Origin: Sinomonas cyclohexanicum | GTDB lineage: Bacteria > Actinomycetota > Actinomycetes > Actinomycetales > Micrococcaceae | Direction of reading: 5' to 3' | DNA length: 64,000 nucleotides | NCBI RefSeq assembly: GCF_020886775.1 | Contig: NZ_AP024525.1 | Coordinates: 3,534,001 to 3,598,000, forward strand | Shown here: positions 28,190-36,668 of the stretch, in pieces | How the letters are laid out: every line of letters starts with the position of its first letter | How positions within the stretch are numbered: the first letter of the stretch is position 1 | Notes under the pieces: model-generated | What the model saw: only the letters and a program-made list of their open reading frames with translations | What the model was told of the DNA's origin: nothing | The model's database searches: none | Made by a program: the position numbers and the translations under genes

Positions 28190-29128
28190 ATGGGCATCCT
28201 CATCGACTCCCCGATCTGGCCCGCGCACGGGACGGTGTTCGCGCATCTCGTCTCGGATGCGTCCCTCACCGAGCTGCACGCCTTCGCGGCCGCAGCGGGG
28301 ATCCCCGAGCGCGCCTTCGACGAGGACCATTACGACGTCCCCGAGCGCCGCCATGCCGAGCTCGTGGCACTCGGCGCCCGCGAGGTGACGGGCCGTGCGC
28401 TCGCCCGCGCCCTAATAGGCTCGGGTCTGCGAGTGCCAGCACGCGAGCGTGCCAAGGCCTTGGAGCGCCCGCTCCTGCAGCGCTGGGAGGCCCTCCTGCC
28501 CGGACGGGGCGACCTGGGCCGCGAGCTCTTGGACCGCTGGGCCGAGCCGCACCGCCGCTACCACACGCGCGCCCACCTCTTCGCCGTCCTGGAGTCCCTC
28601 GAGCGGATTGCGGACGGGGGCTCCTCGCCCCACGGGGCGCCGCGCGCCGTCGTGCTCGCGGCCTGGTTCCACGACGCGGTCTACCGAGCGGGAGACGCCA
28701 GCGGGCGGGAGGGAGAAGCCGGCGCCGCCCCGGGGCAGGATGAGGAGGACTCGGCGCTCCTCGCCGAGGACCGGCTGAGCGGGGCGGGCCTGCCCGACGC
28801 GGAGGTGGGCGAGGTGGGGCGGCTCGTGCGGCTCACTGCGGCGCACGCCCCCGAGGCGCACGACGGCGCCGGCCAGCTCATGTGCGACGCCGACCTCGAG
28901 GTACTGGGCCGGGATCCACACGCCTATCGGCGCTACGCCCGCCAGGTGCGCGAGGAGTTCGCGCACGTCCCCGACGAGCTGTTCCGCGCGGGCCGGGCCG
29001 CGGTGCTGGAATCGCTCCTGGACCTCGACCCACTCTTCCACACCGAAACGGCTCGCGGCCTGTGGGCCGCGCAGGCCCGGCTGAACCTCCGGGCCGAGCT
29101 CGAGGCGGGGTCCTGGATCGGGCAGTGA
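28190..29128 (+). CDS. DUF4031 - HD-domain fusion protein
   Basis: 312 residues with two parts. Residues 1-85 are DUF4031 (MGILIDSPIWPAHGTVFAHLVSD, FDEDHYDVPERRHAELVALGA). From about 120 there is a predicted HD metal-dependent hydrolase: HRRYHTRAHLFAVLESL, AAWFHDAVY (His-Asp), LIRLTAAHAPE-like region and MCDADLEVLG (distal Asp). Start ATG 28190 is chosen because DUF4031 begins there; the upstream 27 codons overlap the clpB regulatory region. Two copies of the dispersed 11-mer lie inside (28645-28655, 28858-28868). Substrate unknown. Confidence 0.8.
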   Translation: MGILIDSPIWPAHGTVFAHLVSDASLTELHAFAAAAGIPERAFDEDHYDVPERRHAELVALGAREVTGRALARALIGSGLRVPARERAKALERPLLQRWEALLPGRGDLGRELLDRWAEPHRRYHTRAHLFAVLESLERIADGGSSPHGAPRAVVLAAWFHDAVYRAGDASGREGEAGAAPGQDEEDSALLAEDRLSGAGLPDAEVGEVGRLVRLTAAHAPEAHDGAGQLMCDADLEVLGRDPHAYRRYARQVREEFAHVPDELFRAGRAAVLESLLDLDPLFHTETARGLWAAQARLNLRAELEAGSWIGQ

Positions 29129-29137
29129 GACAGGCGG

Positions 29138-29647
29138 CTAGCGCCACTGGGCGACGGGCAGCCGCCACTCGGTGTCGCCGCCGGGTGCCATGTCCACGAG
29201 GGCCACGCTGTGCAGGAGCACCGTCTCCCCGGCGTGGACGCGCCGCTCCCCCTGCACCGTGACATGCGGGCGGAAGCCCCGGCCCGTGTGCTGCAGGCTG
29301 TGGATCCGGCCGCCGAGGGCCACGACGGCGTCCCGGACGCGCTCGTGCAGCTCCTGCAGCGGGTCGGGCGCCTTGAGCGGATCCGAGTGCGCGGCGTCGT
29401 GCTCCACGAGCGAGACGCGGACCCGGCCGCGGTAGCCGAAGTCGGCGTCGCGGCCGATCCGGATGCGGAACGGCTGGAACGCAGACAAGGCCCCGGTGGC
29501 CGCCTCACGGGCGGCCTCCGGGGCCAGGTCGAAACGCAGGAGGGTCACGTGCAGCGGCCAGTGCCGCTTGCCGAAACGCACCTCGCCCACCGGCTCGACG
29601 AACGCGACGGCAACGAAGGGATGGAGGCCCTCATCGCCGTCGTCCAC
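29138..29647 (-). CDS. 2'-5' RNA ligase-like 2H phosphoesterase
   Basis: 169 residues with the two HxT motifs of the 2H superfamily, LHVTLL (about 34) and PHVTVQ (about 129), which form the active site for cyclic phosphodiester or 2'-5' chemistry. Physiological RNA or nucleotide substrate is unknown. It converges tail-to-tail with the DUF4031-HD gene (9 bp apart). Confidence 0.85.
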   Translation of the reverse strand: MDDGDEGLHPFVAVAFVEPVGEVRFGKRHWPLHVTLLRFDLAPEAAREAATGALSAFQPFRIRIGRDADFGYRGRVRVSLVEHDAAHSDPLKAPDPLQELHERVRDAVVALGGRIHSLQHTGRGFRPHVTVQGERRVHAGETVLLHSVALVDMAPGGDTEWRLPVAQWR

Positions 29648-29665
29648 GTCAGCCTGCGGTGGGGG

Positions 29666-30274
29666 TCAGCTGTGCTCTGACTGCTCGGCCTTCGACTCGT
29701 CCGCAGCTGCGGAATCGCCGCTGGGGACGGTCTTGATGGCCGAGATCTCGAACTCGAGCAGGATGCGGTCGGAGACGAGCACGCCGCCCGAGTCCAGGCC
29801 GGCGTTCCAGTTGACGCCGAAGTCCTTGCGGTCAATCCGGCGAGAGCCCTCGAAGCCGGCGCGCATGTTGCCGAACGGGTCCGTCTCGATGCCGACGAAC
29901 TCGATCGGCAGTGCGATCTCCTTTGTCACGCCGCGGATCGTAAGGTCGCCGGAGACGATGAAGCTGTTCTCCTCGACCTGGTCGATGCGCTTGGAGACGA
30001 ACGTGATCTCCGGGTGATGCGGGGCGTCGAAGAAGTCGTTGGTCCGCAGGTGCTCATCGCGCTGGGCGTTGCGCGTGTCGATGCTGGCCACCTTGATGGT
30101 GACCTTGACGGACGAGTTGGTCGGCTCGTCGACGTCGACGTTGATGATGCCCTCGACGTCGTTGAACGCGCCGCGGACCTTCGTGACCATCGCATGCCGG
30201 GTGGAGAATCCGACCCGGGTGTGGGCAGGATCGAACTTCCACTCGCCGGCAAGGGAACTATCGAGTTCGGGCAT
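29666..30274 (-). CDS. YceI family protein
   Basis: 202 residues, lipocalin-like YceI fold thought to bind polyisoprenoids or amphiphiles. Markers are LAGEWKFDPAHTRVGFSTRHAMVTKVRGAF, SVKVTIKVASIDTRNAQRDEHLR, FFDAPHHPEITF, GDLTIRGVTKEIALP and FGVNWN. No signal peptide, so cytoplasmic, as for many actinobacterial members. The C-terminus is a short charged tail. Confidence 0.92.
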   Translation of the reverse strand: MPELDSSLAGEWKFDPAHTRVGFSTRHAMVTKVRGAFNDVEGIINVDVDEPTNSSVKVTIKVASIDTRNAQRDEHLRTNDFFDAPHHPEITFVSKRIDQVEENSFIVSGDLTIRGVTKEIALPIEFVGIETDPFGNMRAGFEGSRRIDRKDFGVNWNAGLDSGGVLVSDRILLEFEISAIKTVPSGDSAAADESKAEQSEHS

Positions 30275-30354
30275 TCGTGCCTCCTTATCAGGTCAAACCT
30301 ATAGTGCGCTCTGCCTACTGTCCAAGAACGCCGCAATCAGTTCGACGCGCCGGA

Positions 30355-30756
30355 TCAGCGTCCGTAGCTGGCCAGGAGGCGGTCTGTCGGCACGATTTCC
30401 TTGCCGAGGGGCATGAGCGAGACGGGGATCAGCTTGATGTTGGCGATGGCGAGCGGTATCCCGATGATGGTCGTGGCCATCGCGATCGCGGTGGCCACGT
30501 GGCCGATGGCAATCCAGATGCCGGCCACGAGCAGCCAGATGATGTTCCCGATCGTCGAGGCCGTGCCCACGCGGCCGCCCTTGTCCACGATGGTGCGCCC
30601 GAACGGCCACAGCGCGTAGGAGGCGATGCGGAAGGACGCGATGCCCCAGGGGATCGTGATGATGAGCGCGCAGCAGATCAGGCCCGCGAGGAAGTATCCC
30701 AGCGCCAGGACGAAACCGCCGAAGATGAACCAGATGAGATTCAGGAGGGTCTTCAT
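30355..30756 (-). CDS. YccF-family membrane protein
   Basis: 133 residues with four hydrophobic segments. The two YccF repeats are seen as LIWFIFGGFVLALGYFLAG...IPWGIASFRIASYALWPFGR and IGNIIWLLVAGIWIAIGHV...IGIPLAIANIKLIPVSLMPLGK. Inner membrane, function unknown. It is upstream of yceI in the same direction with an 80-bp gap. Confidence 0.92.
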   Translation of the reverse strand: MKTLLNLIWFIFGGFVLALGYFLAGLICCALIITIPWGIASFRIASYALWPFGRTIVDKGGRVGTASTIGNIIWLLVAGIWIAIGHVATAIAMATTIIGIPLAIANIKLIPVSLMPLGKEIVPTDRLLASYGR

Positions 30757-30800
30757 GGCACCAGTCTGCCCCGATGCGGCCCACTACCTATAGTTATCCC

Positions 30801-32372
30801 ATGTCCAATGTCTCTGCGGTGCCCGACATCACGCTCGCACGCCGCGGCGAAGGCGGCTACGCGCAGTACCGCATCCCTGCGCTGGCAGTGACGAACGCCG
30901 GGACCGTGCTCGCGGCGTACGACGGCCGGCCCAACCTGGACGACCTGCCCAGCCCGATCGACCTGCTCGTGCGCCGGTCCCACGACTCCGGCGTCACATG
31001 GGGCCCCCAGCAGGTGGTCCGTACCGGCACGGGCCTGCAGGGCTTCGGCGATCCCTCCCTGATCGTGGACCACGCCACCGGGCGGATCCTCATGTTCCAC
31101 GCGACGGGCACGCTCGCGGGGTTCTTCGAGGCGGTGGAGGGCCCCGGGAGCACCGAGGGCCACGACGCGGTGCAGCATGTGGACGTCTCCCTCTCGGACG
31201 ACGACGGCGCCACCTGGATCCACCGCCGCCTCACCTCCCAGCTCAAGAGGCCGGGGATCACGGGGATCTTCGCCGCGTCGGGCGGCGGCCTGTGCGTGCC
31301 CGGCGGGCCGTTCGCCGGGCGCCTCGTCCAGCCCATGGTCCTCCTCGACGGCGGCGAGATCACCGCCGCGGCTGCCTACAGCGACGACCACGGCGAGACG
31401 TGGACACTCGGCGCGCCGGTGGGCGGGGGCACCAACGAGTCCGCGATCGCGTCCCTCCCCGACGGGTCGCTCCTGCTGCACTCCCGCGCCACGCCGTCGC
31501 GCCTCGCGGCGGTATCGCACGACGGCGGGGCCTCCTGGGGCGCTGCCGTCGCGGTCGAGGGGCTCCCGGACCCGAGCGACAACGGCTCGCTGGTCATGCT
31601 CGGGGGAGGCTCCTTGCTCGCCTCCTCCAACCTCGACCCCGAGCTGCGCCGCAACACGGGCCTGAGCCTCTCGCTCGACGGCGGTGCGACGTGGCCGCAC
31701 CAGCTCGTCCTGTGCGAGGGCAGCTCCGGGTACTCGTGCGCCGCCGAGCTCCCGGGCGGCCGCATCGGCGTGCTCTACGAGCGCGAGGGCTACTCCGAGA
31801 TCGCCTTCGCCTCGGTGTCCCGCGCCGAGATCGAGGCGAGCGGTCCCGCGGACGGCGAGCAGGCCGGCGTCGTGCGCCCGGCCGAGCCGACGCTCGAGGT
31901 AATCCTCCGCTCGGTCACCCCCGGCCTGCCCGAGGAATGGGTGCACGTGGGCGAGCACCACGTCTACCCCGTGGACGCCGGCGGGGTCGACGCGAGCGCG
32001 TGGAAGGAGGTCGGGCAGGCGTACGGAGCGGCCGGCGGGATGATCCTCGGCACGCGCGAGGCGCAGCTGCTCAACTACGGCCCGCCGCGGCCGGGACTCC
32101 ACGCCGGGGACATCCTCGCGTTCCACGCCCGCGTGCGGCTGCCCGAGGGCGTCGCCGCGGACGGCGTGGTGCTCGAGCACCCGGGCGGGGCCACGATTCC
32201 TGTGGACCTCCCGCCCGGGGGGCGCGCGGTGTTCGGCGCGCCCTACCCCGCGCTGACGGTGACGGACGCCGACGTCGCGGCCGGGGTGGCCGCGGCGCGG
32301 TTCGCGGTGCCCGCGCTGGGGCTGGCCCGCGAGCTGCGGTACTCAACCGCCACCGGGGAGTTGCTACCGTAG
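30801..32372 (+). CDS. Exo-alpha-sialidase-like protein
   Basis: 523 residues. The first about 350 form a sialidase six-bladed propeller: YRIPAL near the start (F/YRIP arginine motif) and five Asp boxes, SHDSGVTWG, SDDDGATWI, SDDHGETWT, SHDGGASWG, SLDGGATWP. Residues about 380-523 are an additional beta-rich domain I do not recognise. Start ATG 30801 has no signal peptide after it (MSNVSAVPDITLARR), so the enzyme appears cytoplasmic. A TATAGT-like -10 is at about 30789. Sialic acid as substrate is unproven. Confidence 0.8.
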   Translation: MSNVSAVPDITLARRGEGGYAQYRIPALAVTNAGTVLAAYDGRPNLDDLPSPIDLLVRRSHDSGVTWGPQQVVRTGTGLQGFGDPSLIVDHATGRILMFHATGTLAGFFEAVEGPGSTEGHDAVQHVDVSLSDDDGATWIHRRLTSQLKRPGITGIFAASGGGLCVPGGPFAGRLVQPMVLLDGGEITAAAAYSDDHGETWTLGAPVGGGTNESAIASLPDGSLLLHSRATPSRLAAVSHDGGASWGAAVAVEGLPDPSDNGSLVMLGGGSLLASSNLDPELRRNTGLSLSLDGGATWPHQLVLCEGSSGYSCAAELPGGRIGVLYEREGYSEIAFASVSRAEIEASGPADGEQAGVVRPAEPTLEVILRSVTPGLPEEWVHVGEHHVYPVDAGGVDASAWKEVGQAYGAAGGMILGTREAQLLNYGPPRPGLHAGDILAFHARVRLPEGVAADGVVLEHPGGATIPVDLPPGGRAVFGAPYPALTVTDADVAAGVAAARFAVPALGLARELRYSTATGELLP

Positions 32373-32393
32373 AAGGAGGGGCCGCACTCGGCT

Positions 32394-32448
32394 CCCCGGA
32401 CGAGGGAACCCAGTACCCGGAACGCGACAAGACTGGCCGGAAGGTTCC
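32394..32448 (+). promoter_or_regulatory. Guanidine-III (ykkC-III) riboswitch
   Basis: Conserved blocks of the class in order: CCGGACGAGG (32396-32405), GTACCCGG (32413-32420), GACAAGAC (32426-32433). Helix CCAGT (32410-32414) with ACTGG (32432-32436). The pseudoknot is CCGG 32396-32399 with CCGG 32417-32420. A third CCGG and GGTTCC (32443-32448, complementary to GGAACC 32405-32410) overlap the ribosome site GGAAGG 6 nt before the ATG, so control is probably translational. It sits before an SMR exporter pair, the known target type. Confidence 0.92.
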
Positions 32449-32450
32449 TC

Positions 32451-32765
32451 ATGTCCTGGGTCGTCCTCATCGCGTCCGGCGCCCTCGAGGCCGTCTGGGC
32501 GGCCGCGCTCGAGCGCTCACACGGCTTCCGCCGCCCCCTCCCCACCCTCGTGTTCCTGCTCGCGCTCGGCGCCAGCATGGGCGGGCTCTCGTGGGCGCTC
32601 ACCGAGATCCCCGTCGGCACCGGCTACGCCGTGTGGGTCGGCGTGGGCGTGGTGCTGACGGCGGTGTACGCCATGGTGCGCAAGCTTGAGCGCACGACGG
32701 CGGCGCGCGTACTCCTGCTGCTCGGCATCGCCGGGTGCGTGGCCGGGCTCAAGGCGGTGGCGTAG
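32451..32765 (+). CDS. SMR guanidinium exporter subunit 1
   Basis: 104-residue small multidrug resistance protein with four membrane helices and the SugE/Gdx-like start MSWVVLIASGALEAVWAAALE, where the helix-1 glutamate E14 is the proton/substrate site. GTGYAVWVGVGVVLTA is the helix-3 motif. Under a guanidine-III riboswitch it should be a Gdx-type guanidinium exporter. The second subunit starts 2 bp after its stop, indicating an antiparallel heterodimer. Confidence 0.9.
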   Translation: MSWVVLIASGALEAVWAAALERSHGFRRPLPTLVFLLALGASMGGLSWALTEIPVGTGYAVWVGVGVVLTAVYAMVRKLERTTAARVLLLLGIAGCVAGLKAVA

Positions 32766-32767
32766 CC

Positions 32768-33130
32768 ATGGCGTGGATCGTGCTGCTCGCCTCCGCCGTG
32801 CTCGAGGCCGTCTGGGCGACGGCGCTCGGCGCATCCGAGGGCTTCAGCCAGCCCGCCGCGACGGCGGTCTTCGCCGTCGCGGCCACGGCGAGCATGGCCG
32901 GGCTCGCCGTGGCCGTCCGGCGGATCCCGCTCGCGACGGCCTACGCCGTGTGGGTGGGCGTGGGCGCGTCGCTTACTGTGGCGTGGGCGATGCTCACGGG
33001 AGCCGAGGCCTTCAGCTGGCTCAAGCTCGTGTTCATCGCCGGGATCGTGGCGTGCTCGGCCGGGCTCAAGGCCCTGGGCGGCGAGTCCTCGGCCGCCTCT
33101 ACTCCTGCGACGCCCGGTGCATCCCGGTGA
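32768..33130 (+). CDS. SMR guanidinium exporter subunit 2
   Basis: 120 residues, start ATG 32768. MAWIVLLASAVLEAVWATALG keeps the essential helix-1 glutamate (E13), and ATAYAVWVGVGASLTVAW is the helix-3 motif. A short polar tail follows the fourth helix. It pairs with the preceding gene and shares its riboswitch. Its last 32 bp overlap the converging flavoprotein gene. Confidence 0.9.
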   Translation: MAWIVLLASAVLEAVWATALGASEGFSQPAATAVFAVAATASMAGLAVAVRRIPLATAYAVWVGVGASLTVAWAMLTGAEAFSWLKLVFIAGIVACSAGLKALGGESSAASTPATPGASR

Positions 33131-33578
33131 ACTGGGAGACCCAGTGCGAGGGGTCCGCGACCTTGAACTGGCGCCCCGTGACCTCACCGGGGACGATCCG
33201 CACGAAGAACGCCTTCTCCCCCGACTGCCACGGGAACAGCGGGAGCGCGACGGCGTCGACGATCGATGCGGTGTCCAGCACCGGCTCGAGCGTGCCGTGG
33301 ACCACCACGGACCAGGCCTCGTTGGTGTCCGCCTCGTAGCCATCCACCTCGAACGCGACCGCGAGCCGCTCCATGGAGGCGGCCAGCTTGGTCCCCGGCG
33401 CGGTGCGGAAGAGCACGGTGCCGCGGTCCACGAGGTAGTTGATCGGGAACAGCTCGAGACGGTCGCCGCCGCTGAACGCGAGCCGGCCGACGACCATGGT
33501 GCGCGCCCGCTCCCACGAGTCCTCGGGGGACAGGTTGCGGACGCCTCCAGAGGGGGCCGTGGTGTCGTGGGTGCTCAT
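33099..33578 (-). CDS. Pyridoxamine 5'-phosphate oxidase-like flavoprotein
   Basis: 159 residues, split-barrel FMN/F420-binding family: VVGRLAFSGGDRLELFPINYLVDRGTVLFRTAPGTKL and VAFEVDGYEADTNEAWSVVVHGTLEPV. Members bind FMN, F420 or haem; which applies here is not readable. The 3' end overlaps the SMR gene by 32 bp on the opposite strand. Confidence 0.88.
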   Translation of the reverse strand: MSTHDTTAPSGGVRNLSPEDSWERARTMVVGRLAFSGGDRLELFPINYLVDRGTVLFRTAPGTKLAASMERLAVAFEVDGYEADTNEAWSVVVHGTLEPVLDTASIVDAVALPLFPWQSGEKAFFVRIVPGEVTGRQFKVADPSHWVSQFTGMHRASQE

Positions 33579-33650
33579 GCCGCCAGTCTAGGACCCGCGC
33601 GGCCCCGGGGCGAAGGGCCATACGGCCCGCCCTCCGTTGAGGGGGGCGGG

Positions 33651-35294
33651 TCAGCGGTTGTTCGACGCCGGCGAGCTCGCCCGGCGCGGGCCGCGGGGGC
33701 CCCGGCCGCCCTGACCGCCGGCGCTACCGCCCCGGCCCTGGCCCGCGGCGCCGCCGCGACTGCCGGAGCCGTAGCTGCCGCCGGACGTCCCGCCGGTGGT
33801 CGAGGTCCACACGGTCGGGATCGCGCCCGCACTGCGGGGGCCCGAGCCCTGCCGGCGCTGCTTGGGCTGCTCGGTCCGAGCTCCCTTGTCGCTGCGCGGG
33901 GCCCTCTCGTTCCTCGCGGCGCCCACGTCGTTGCGGTGGCCCGGACCGCCGGTGCCGCGGCCGCCGCGGCGGGCGACGTCGTCCTGCGCGCCCTGGCCCG
34001 TGCCACGACCGCGCGAGCGCTTGCGCTGCGCGTTCGCGCCGGTGGACTTCCCGCCGCCCTGCTGGGGCATCTTCGCGGCGACCGCGGCGGCACGGTCGGC
34101 CGGGTCGACGTACGCGGCGCGCTCGCCCACGAGGGCGGTGACCTGCGGCGAGGACGTGGTCACGGGCGTGACCTCGACCTTCACGCCGGCGTCGCGGAGG
34201 AGCTTGCGGACGTCCTGCTTCTGCTCGGGCAGCACGATCGTCACGACCGTGCCCTCCGAGCCCGCGCGCGCCGTGCGGCCCGAACGGTGGAGGTAGGCCT
34301 TGTGCTCGGCCGGCGGATCGACGTGGACCACGAGCTCCACATCGTCCACGTGCACGCCACGGGCCGCGACGTCCGTCGCGACCAGCACGCGCACCTCGCC
34401 CGAGGCGAAGTCCGCGAGGTTGCGGTCGCGGGCGTTCTGGGACAGGTTGCCGTGCAGGTCGACGGCGGGGATGCCCGCCTTCGTCAGCTGCTGCGCAAGG
34501 CGCTTGGCGTGGTGCTTCGTGCGCATGAACAGCACGCGTCGGCCCTGCCCGGAGGCGAGGAGCTCGATGAGGTTCTTCTTGCTCGTGGCGTCCGCCGTGA
34601 GCAGGACGTGGTGCTCCATGGTGCTGACCGCGGCTTGCGGCGCGTCCACGGAGTGCGTGAGCGGGTTGTGCAGGTAGCGCTTGACGATCTTGTCCACGCC
34701 GTTGTCGAGGGTCGCCGAGAAGAGGAGGCGCTGGCCGCCGTCGGGCGTCTGGTCGAGGATGCGCTTGACCACCGGCAGGAACCCGAGATCCGCCATGTGG
34801 TCCGCCTCGTCGAGGACGGTCACCGCGATGTCGTTCAGGTTCACGATGCCCTGACGCCCGAGGTCCTCGAGGCGACCCGGGCACGCGATCACGATATCGA
34901 CGCCGGCCCTGAGCGCGCGCTCCTGGCGCGCCTGGGAGACGCCGCCGTAGATCACGGTCGTGTTGAGGCCCATCGCGGCCGCCAACGGGGCCACGGTGGC
35001 GTCGATCTGGGTGGCGAGCTCGCGGGTCGGCGCCAGGACGAGGCCCGTCGGGCGCCCCGGGCGGCGGCTGCCCGCGCCGGCGCGGCCGGACTCCGCGAGG
35101 CCCGCCACGAGCGGCAGGGCGAACGCGATGGTCTTGCCCGAGCCGGTCTGGCCGCGGCCGAGGACGTCGCGGCCGCCCAGCGTATCCGGGAGGGTCTTGG
35201 TCTGGATGGGGAACGGCGTCTCGATGCCCTGCTCCGCAAGGACGCGGGAGAGCGCGGCGGGCACGCCGAGGGAAGTGAAGGTGGTTTCGGACAT
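33651..35294 (-). CDS. DEAD-box ATP-dependent RNA helicase
   Basis: 547 residues. Core (1-370): Q motif FPIQTKTLPDTLGGRDVL, Walker A GRGQTGSGKT, PTRELATQ, DEAD in VLDEADHMADLG, SAT in FSATLD, then ATDVAARGVHVDDV and HRSGRTARAG. From about 400 there is a long Gly/Arg/Ser-rich disordered tail for RNA contact. RhlE/CsdA-like; roles in cold adaptation or ribosome assembly are usual for the family. The 169 bp to the next gene show no other feature. Confidence 0.93.
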   Translation of the reverse strand: MSETTFTSLGVPAALSRVLAEQGIETPFPIQTKTLPDTLGGRDVLGRGQTGSGKTIAFALPLVAGLAESGRAGAGSRRPGRPTGLVLAPTRELATQIDATVAPLAAAMGLNTTVIYGGVSQARQERALRAGVDIVIACPGRLEDLGRQGIVNLNDIAVTVLDEADHMADLGFLPVVKRILDQTPDGGQRLLFSATLDNGVDKIVKRYLHNPLTHSVDAPQAAVSTMEHHVLLTADATSKKNLIELLASGQGRRVLFMRTKHHAKRLAQQLTKAGIPAVDLHGNLSQNARDRNLADFASGEVRVLVATDVAARGVHVDDVELVVHVDPPAEHKAYLHRSGRTARAGSEGTVVTIVLPEQKQDVRKLLRDAGVKVEVTPVTTSSPQVTALVGERAAYVDPADRAAAVAAKMPQQGGGKSTGANAQRKRSRGRGTGQGAQDDVARRGGRGTGGPGHRNDVGAARNERAPRSDKGARTEQPKQRRQGSGPRSAGAIPTVWTSTTGGTSGGSYGSGSRGGAAGQGRGGSAGGQGGRGPRGPRRASSPASNNR

Positions 35295-35463
35295 AGGTGG
35301 TCCAGTGCTCCGTCATCGGAATGTCCCCGCGGGCCAAATCGGCTCACGCAGGGTTCGCCGAGGAAAGGAGCCGTGGCCGGAGGGCCGGCTTGCGCGATCT
35401 TCGACGCAGGCGGCGCGGACGCCCAGCCAAACTCTCTGGGACTACGGCGCACTGCCAGTTGTC

Positions 35464-36528
35464 CTAGTCTACCAGTTCCGTCAGGGGGTCCAGATCCGGG
35501 GCCGAGACGACCTCCCCCGTGGTCGTGCCGTCGGCCCGCAGCATGACGCCTACGCGCTTGACCGCGCGGATCATCACGACACTCTCGACGAGCTCGATGC
35601 CCGGGACCTTCTCGCGGAGCGTGAGCTCGCCCGTCATGACGTCCGCGACGCTGCGCAGCCACATCATGATCGTGAAGTTGGTCCGGCCGGTGGTCGAGGC
35701 GGCCAGGCGGATGTTCCGCAGGCCCGCAAGCGCCGCGGCGGCTGCGGCATGCTGCCCCGGAGGGACCTTCGCGAGCCATTTGCACGCCACGGGGTAGCCG
35801 GCCCGCGCCTGGGCGACCTCGCACCGGAACGAGAGCAGGCCGCTGCCCATCACCCGGGTGAGCTGCCGGTGCACGGTGGCAGCACTGCGGCCCAGCACTC
35901 TCGAGAGCTCGGCCGCCGTCGCGCGCCCGTCGAGGGAGAGGTGCGGCAGGAGGTCCAAGGCGGCCGGAGGCAGCCTGCCGGCGAACGGCTCGACGCGGGC
36001 CAGTTCCGAGACGGCGGCGATCTGCGCTCGGTTGAGGGCCGCGAGCCGCCAGGTGTGGCCGCCGGCGTGGAGGCGCGTGCACAGGTGGGCATCCATGCGC
36101 AGTACCCCCGGCTGCGCCGCGATCCGCGGGACGGCGTTCTCCGCATAGTCGAGGATCGAGGCGGCGAACACGGTCAGGGAGATGTCGGGGTGGCTGGACC
36201 CGATGTCTATGGTCTGGACCTCCGGCAGGCGCGCTAGCGCGGCAACCGCTTCCTCGCGCCGCCCAAGCTCGCACTCCACGTCGACGAACGCGAGCACCAT
36301 CGCCGCCGGGTCGCCGCGGAGGTGCGCCGTGACCCAGGCCAGCCCGCTGGAGCGCATCCGCTCCCACCGGCGCGCGAGCGTCGCCGGGTGCGCGTCCAGC
36401 ACGTCGGCGAGATCCGACCATGCGGCCCGCGGGGCGATCTGGAGCGCGTGCAGCAGCGCGAGGTCCTCCTCCGAAAACGCCACCGATCCCTCCGTCAGTG
36501 AGATGGGCTGCAGAATACGGGTCTCCAT
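35464..36528 (-). CDS. Double-HTH Lrp/AsnC family regulator
   Basis: 354 residues, about twice a classical Lrp. It has two winged-helix units (about 15-60: DLALLHALQIAPRAAWSDLADVL; about 180-230: LDLLPHLSLDGRATAAELSRVLGRSAATVHRQL), each followed by a ligand-domain-like half. Start ATG 36528 (METRILQPISL). Divergent from the M20 amidohydrolase and MHS transporter genes, so it likely controls them through the 140-bp gap, possibly at the TGTGGC-N5-GCCACA site. Confidence 0.85.
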   Translation of the reverse strand: METRILQPISLTEGSVAFSEEDLALLHALQIAPRAAWSDLADVLDAHPATLARRWERMRSSGLAWVTAHLRGDPAAMVLAFVDVECELGRREEAVAALARLPEVQTIDIGSSHPDISLTVFAASILDYAENAVPRIAAQPGVLRMDAHLCTRLHAGGHTWRLAALNRAQIAAVSELARVEPFAGRLPPAALDLLPHLSLDGRATAAELSRVLGRSAATVHRQLTRVMGSGLLSFRCEVAQARAGYPVACKWLAKVPPGQHAAAAAALAGLRNIRLAASTTGRTNFTIMMWLRSVADVMTGELTLREKVPGIELVESVVMIRAVKRVGVMLRADGTTTGEVVSAPDLDPLTELVD

Positions 36529-36598
36529 GTGAGAGATTATTGCGATTCTCCGCCCAGGAGTGCTGCTTTGGCCCACACTCGTTGACGATCACTTCATG

Positions 36599-36615
36599 TG
36601 TGGCGGCATGCCACA
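36599..36615. promoter_or_regulatory. Operator-like inverted repeat TGTGGC-N5-GCCACA
   Basis: Perfect 6-bp arms with a 5-bp spacer between the divergent Lrp and amidohydrolase genes, 53 bp before the GTG at 36669. An identical arm/spacer arrangement is at 40338-40354 before the GntR regulator. Confidence 0.5.
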
Positions 36616-36668
36616 TACCGCGCGCAGCGCAAGAGCGGCGCAAGAGCAGCACACGGGACGGAGACACT

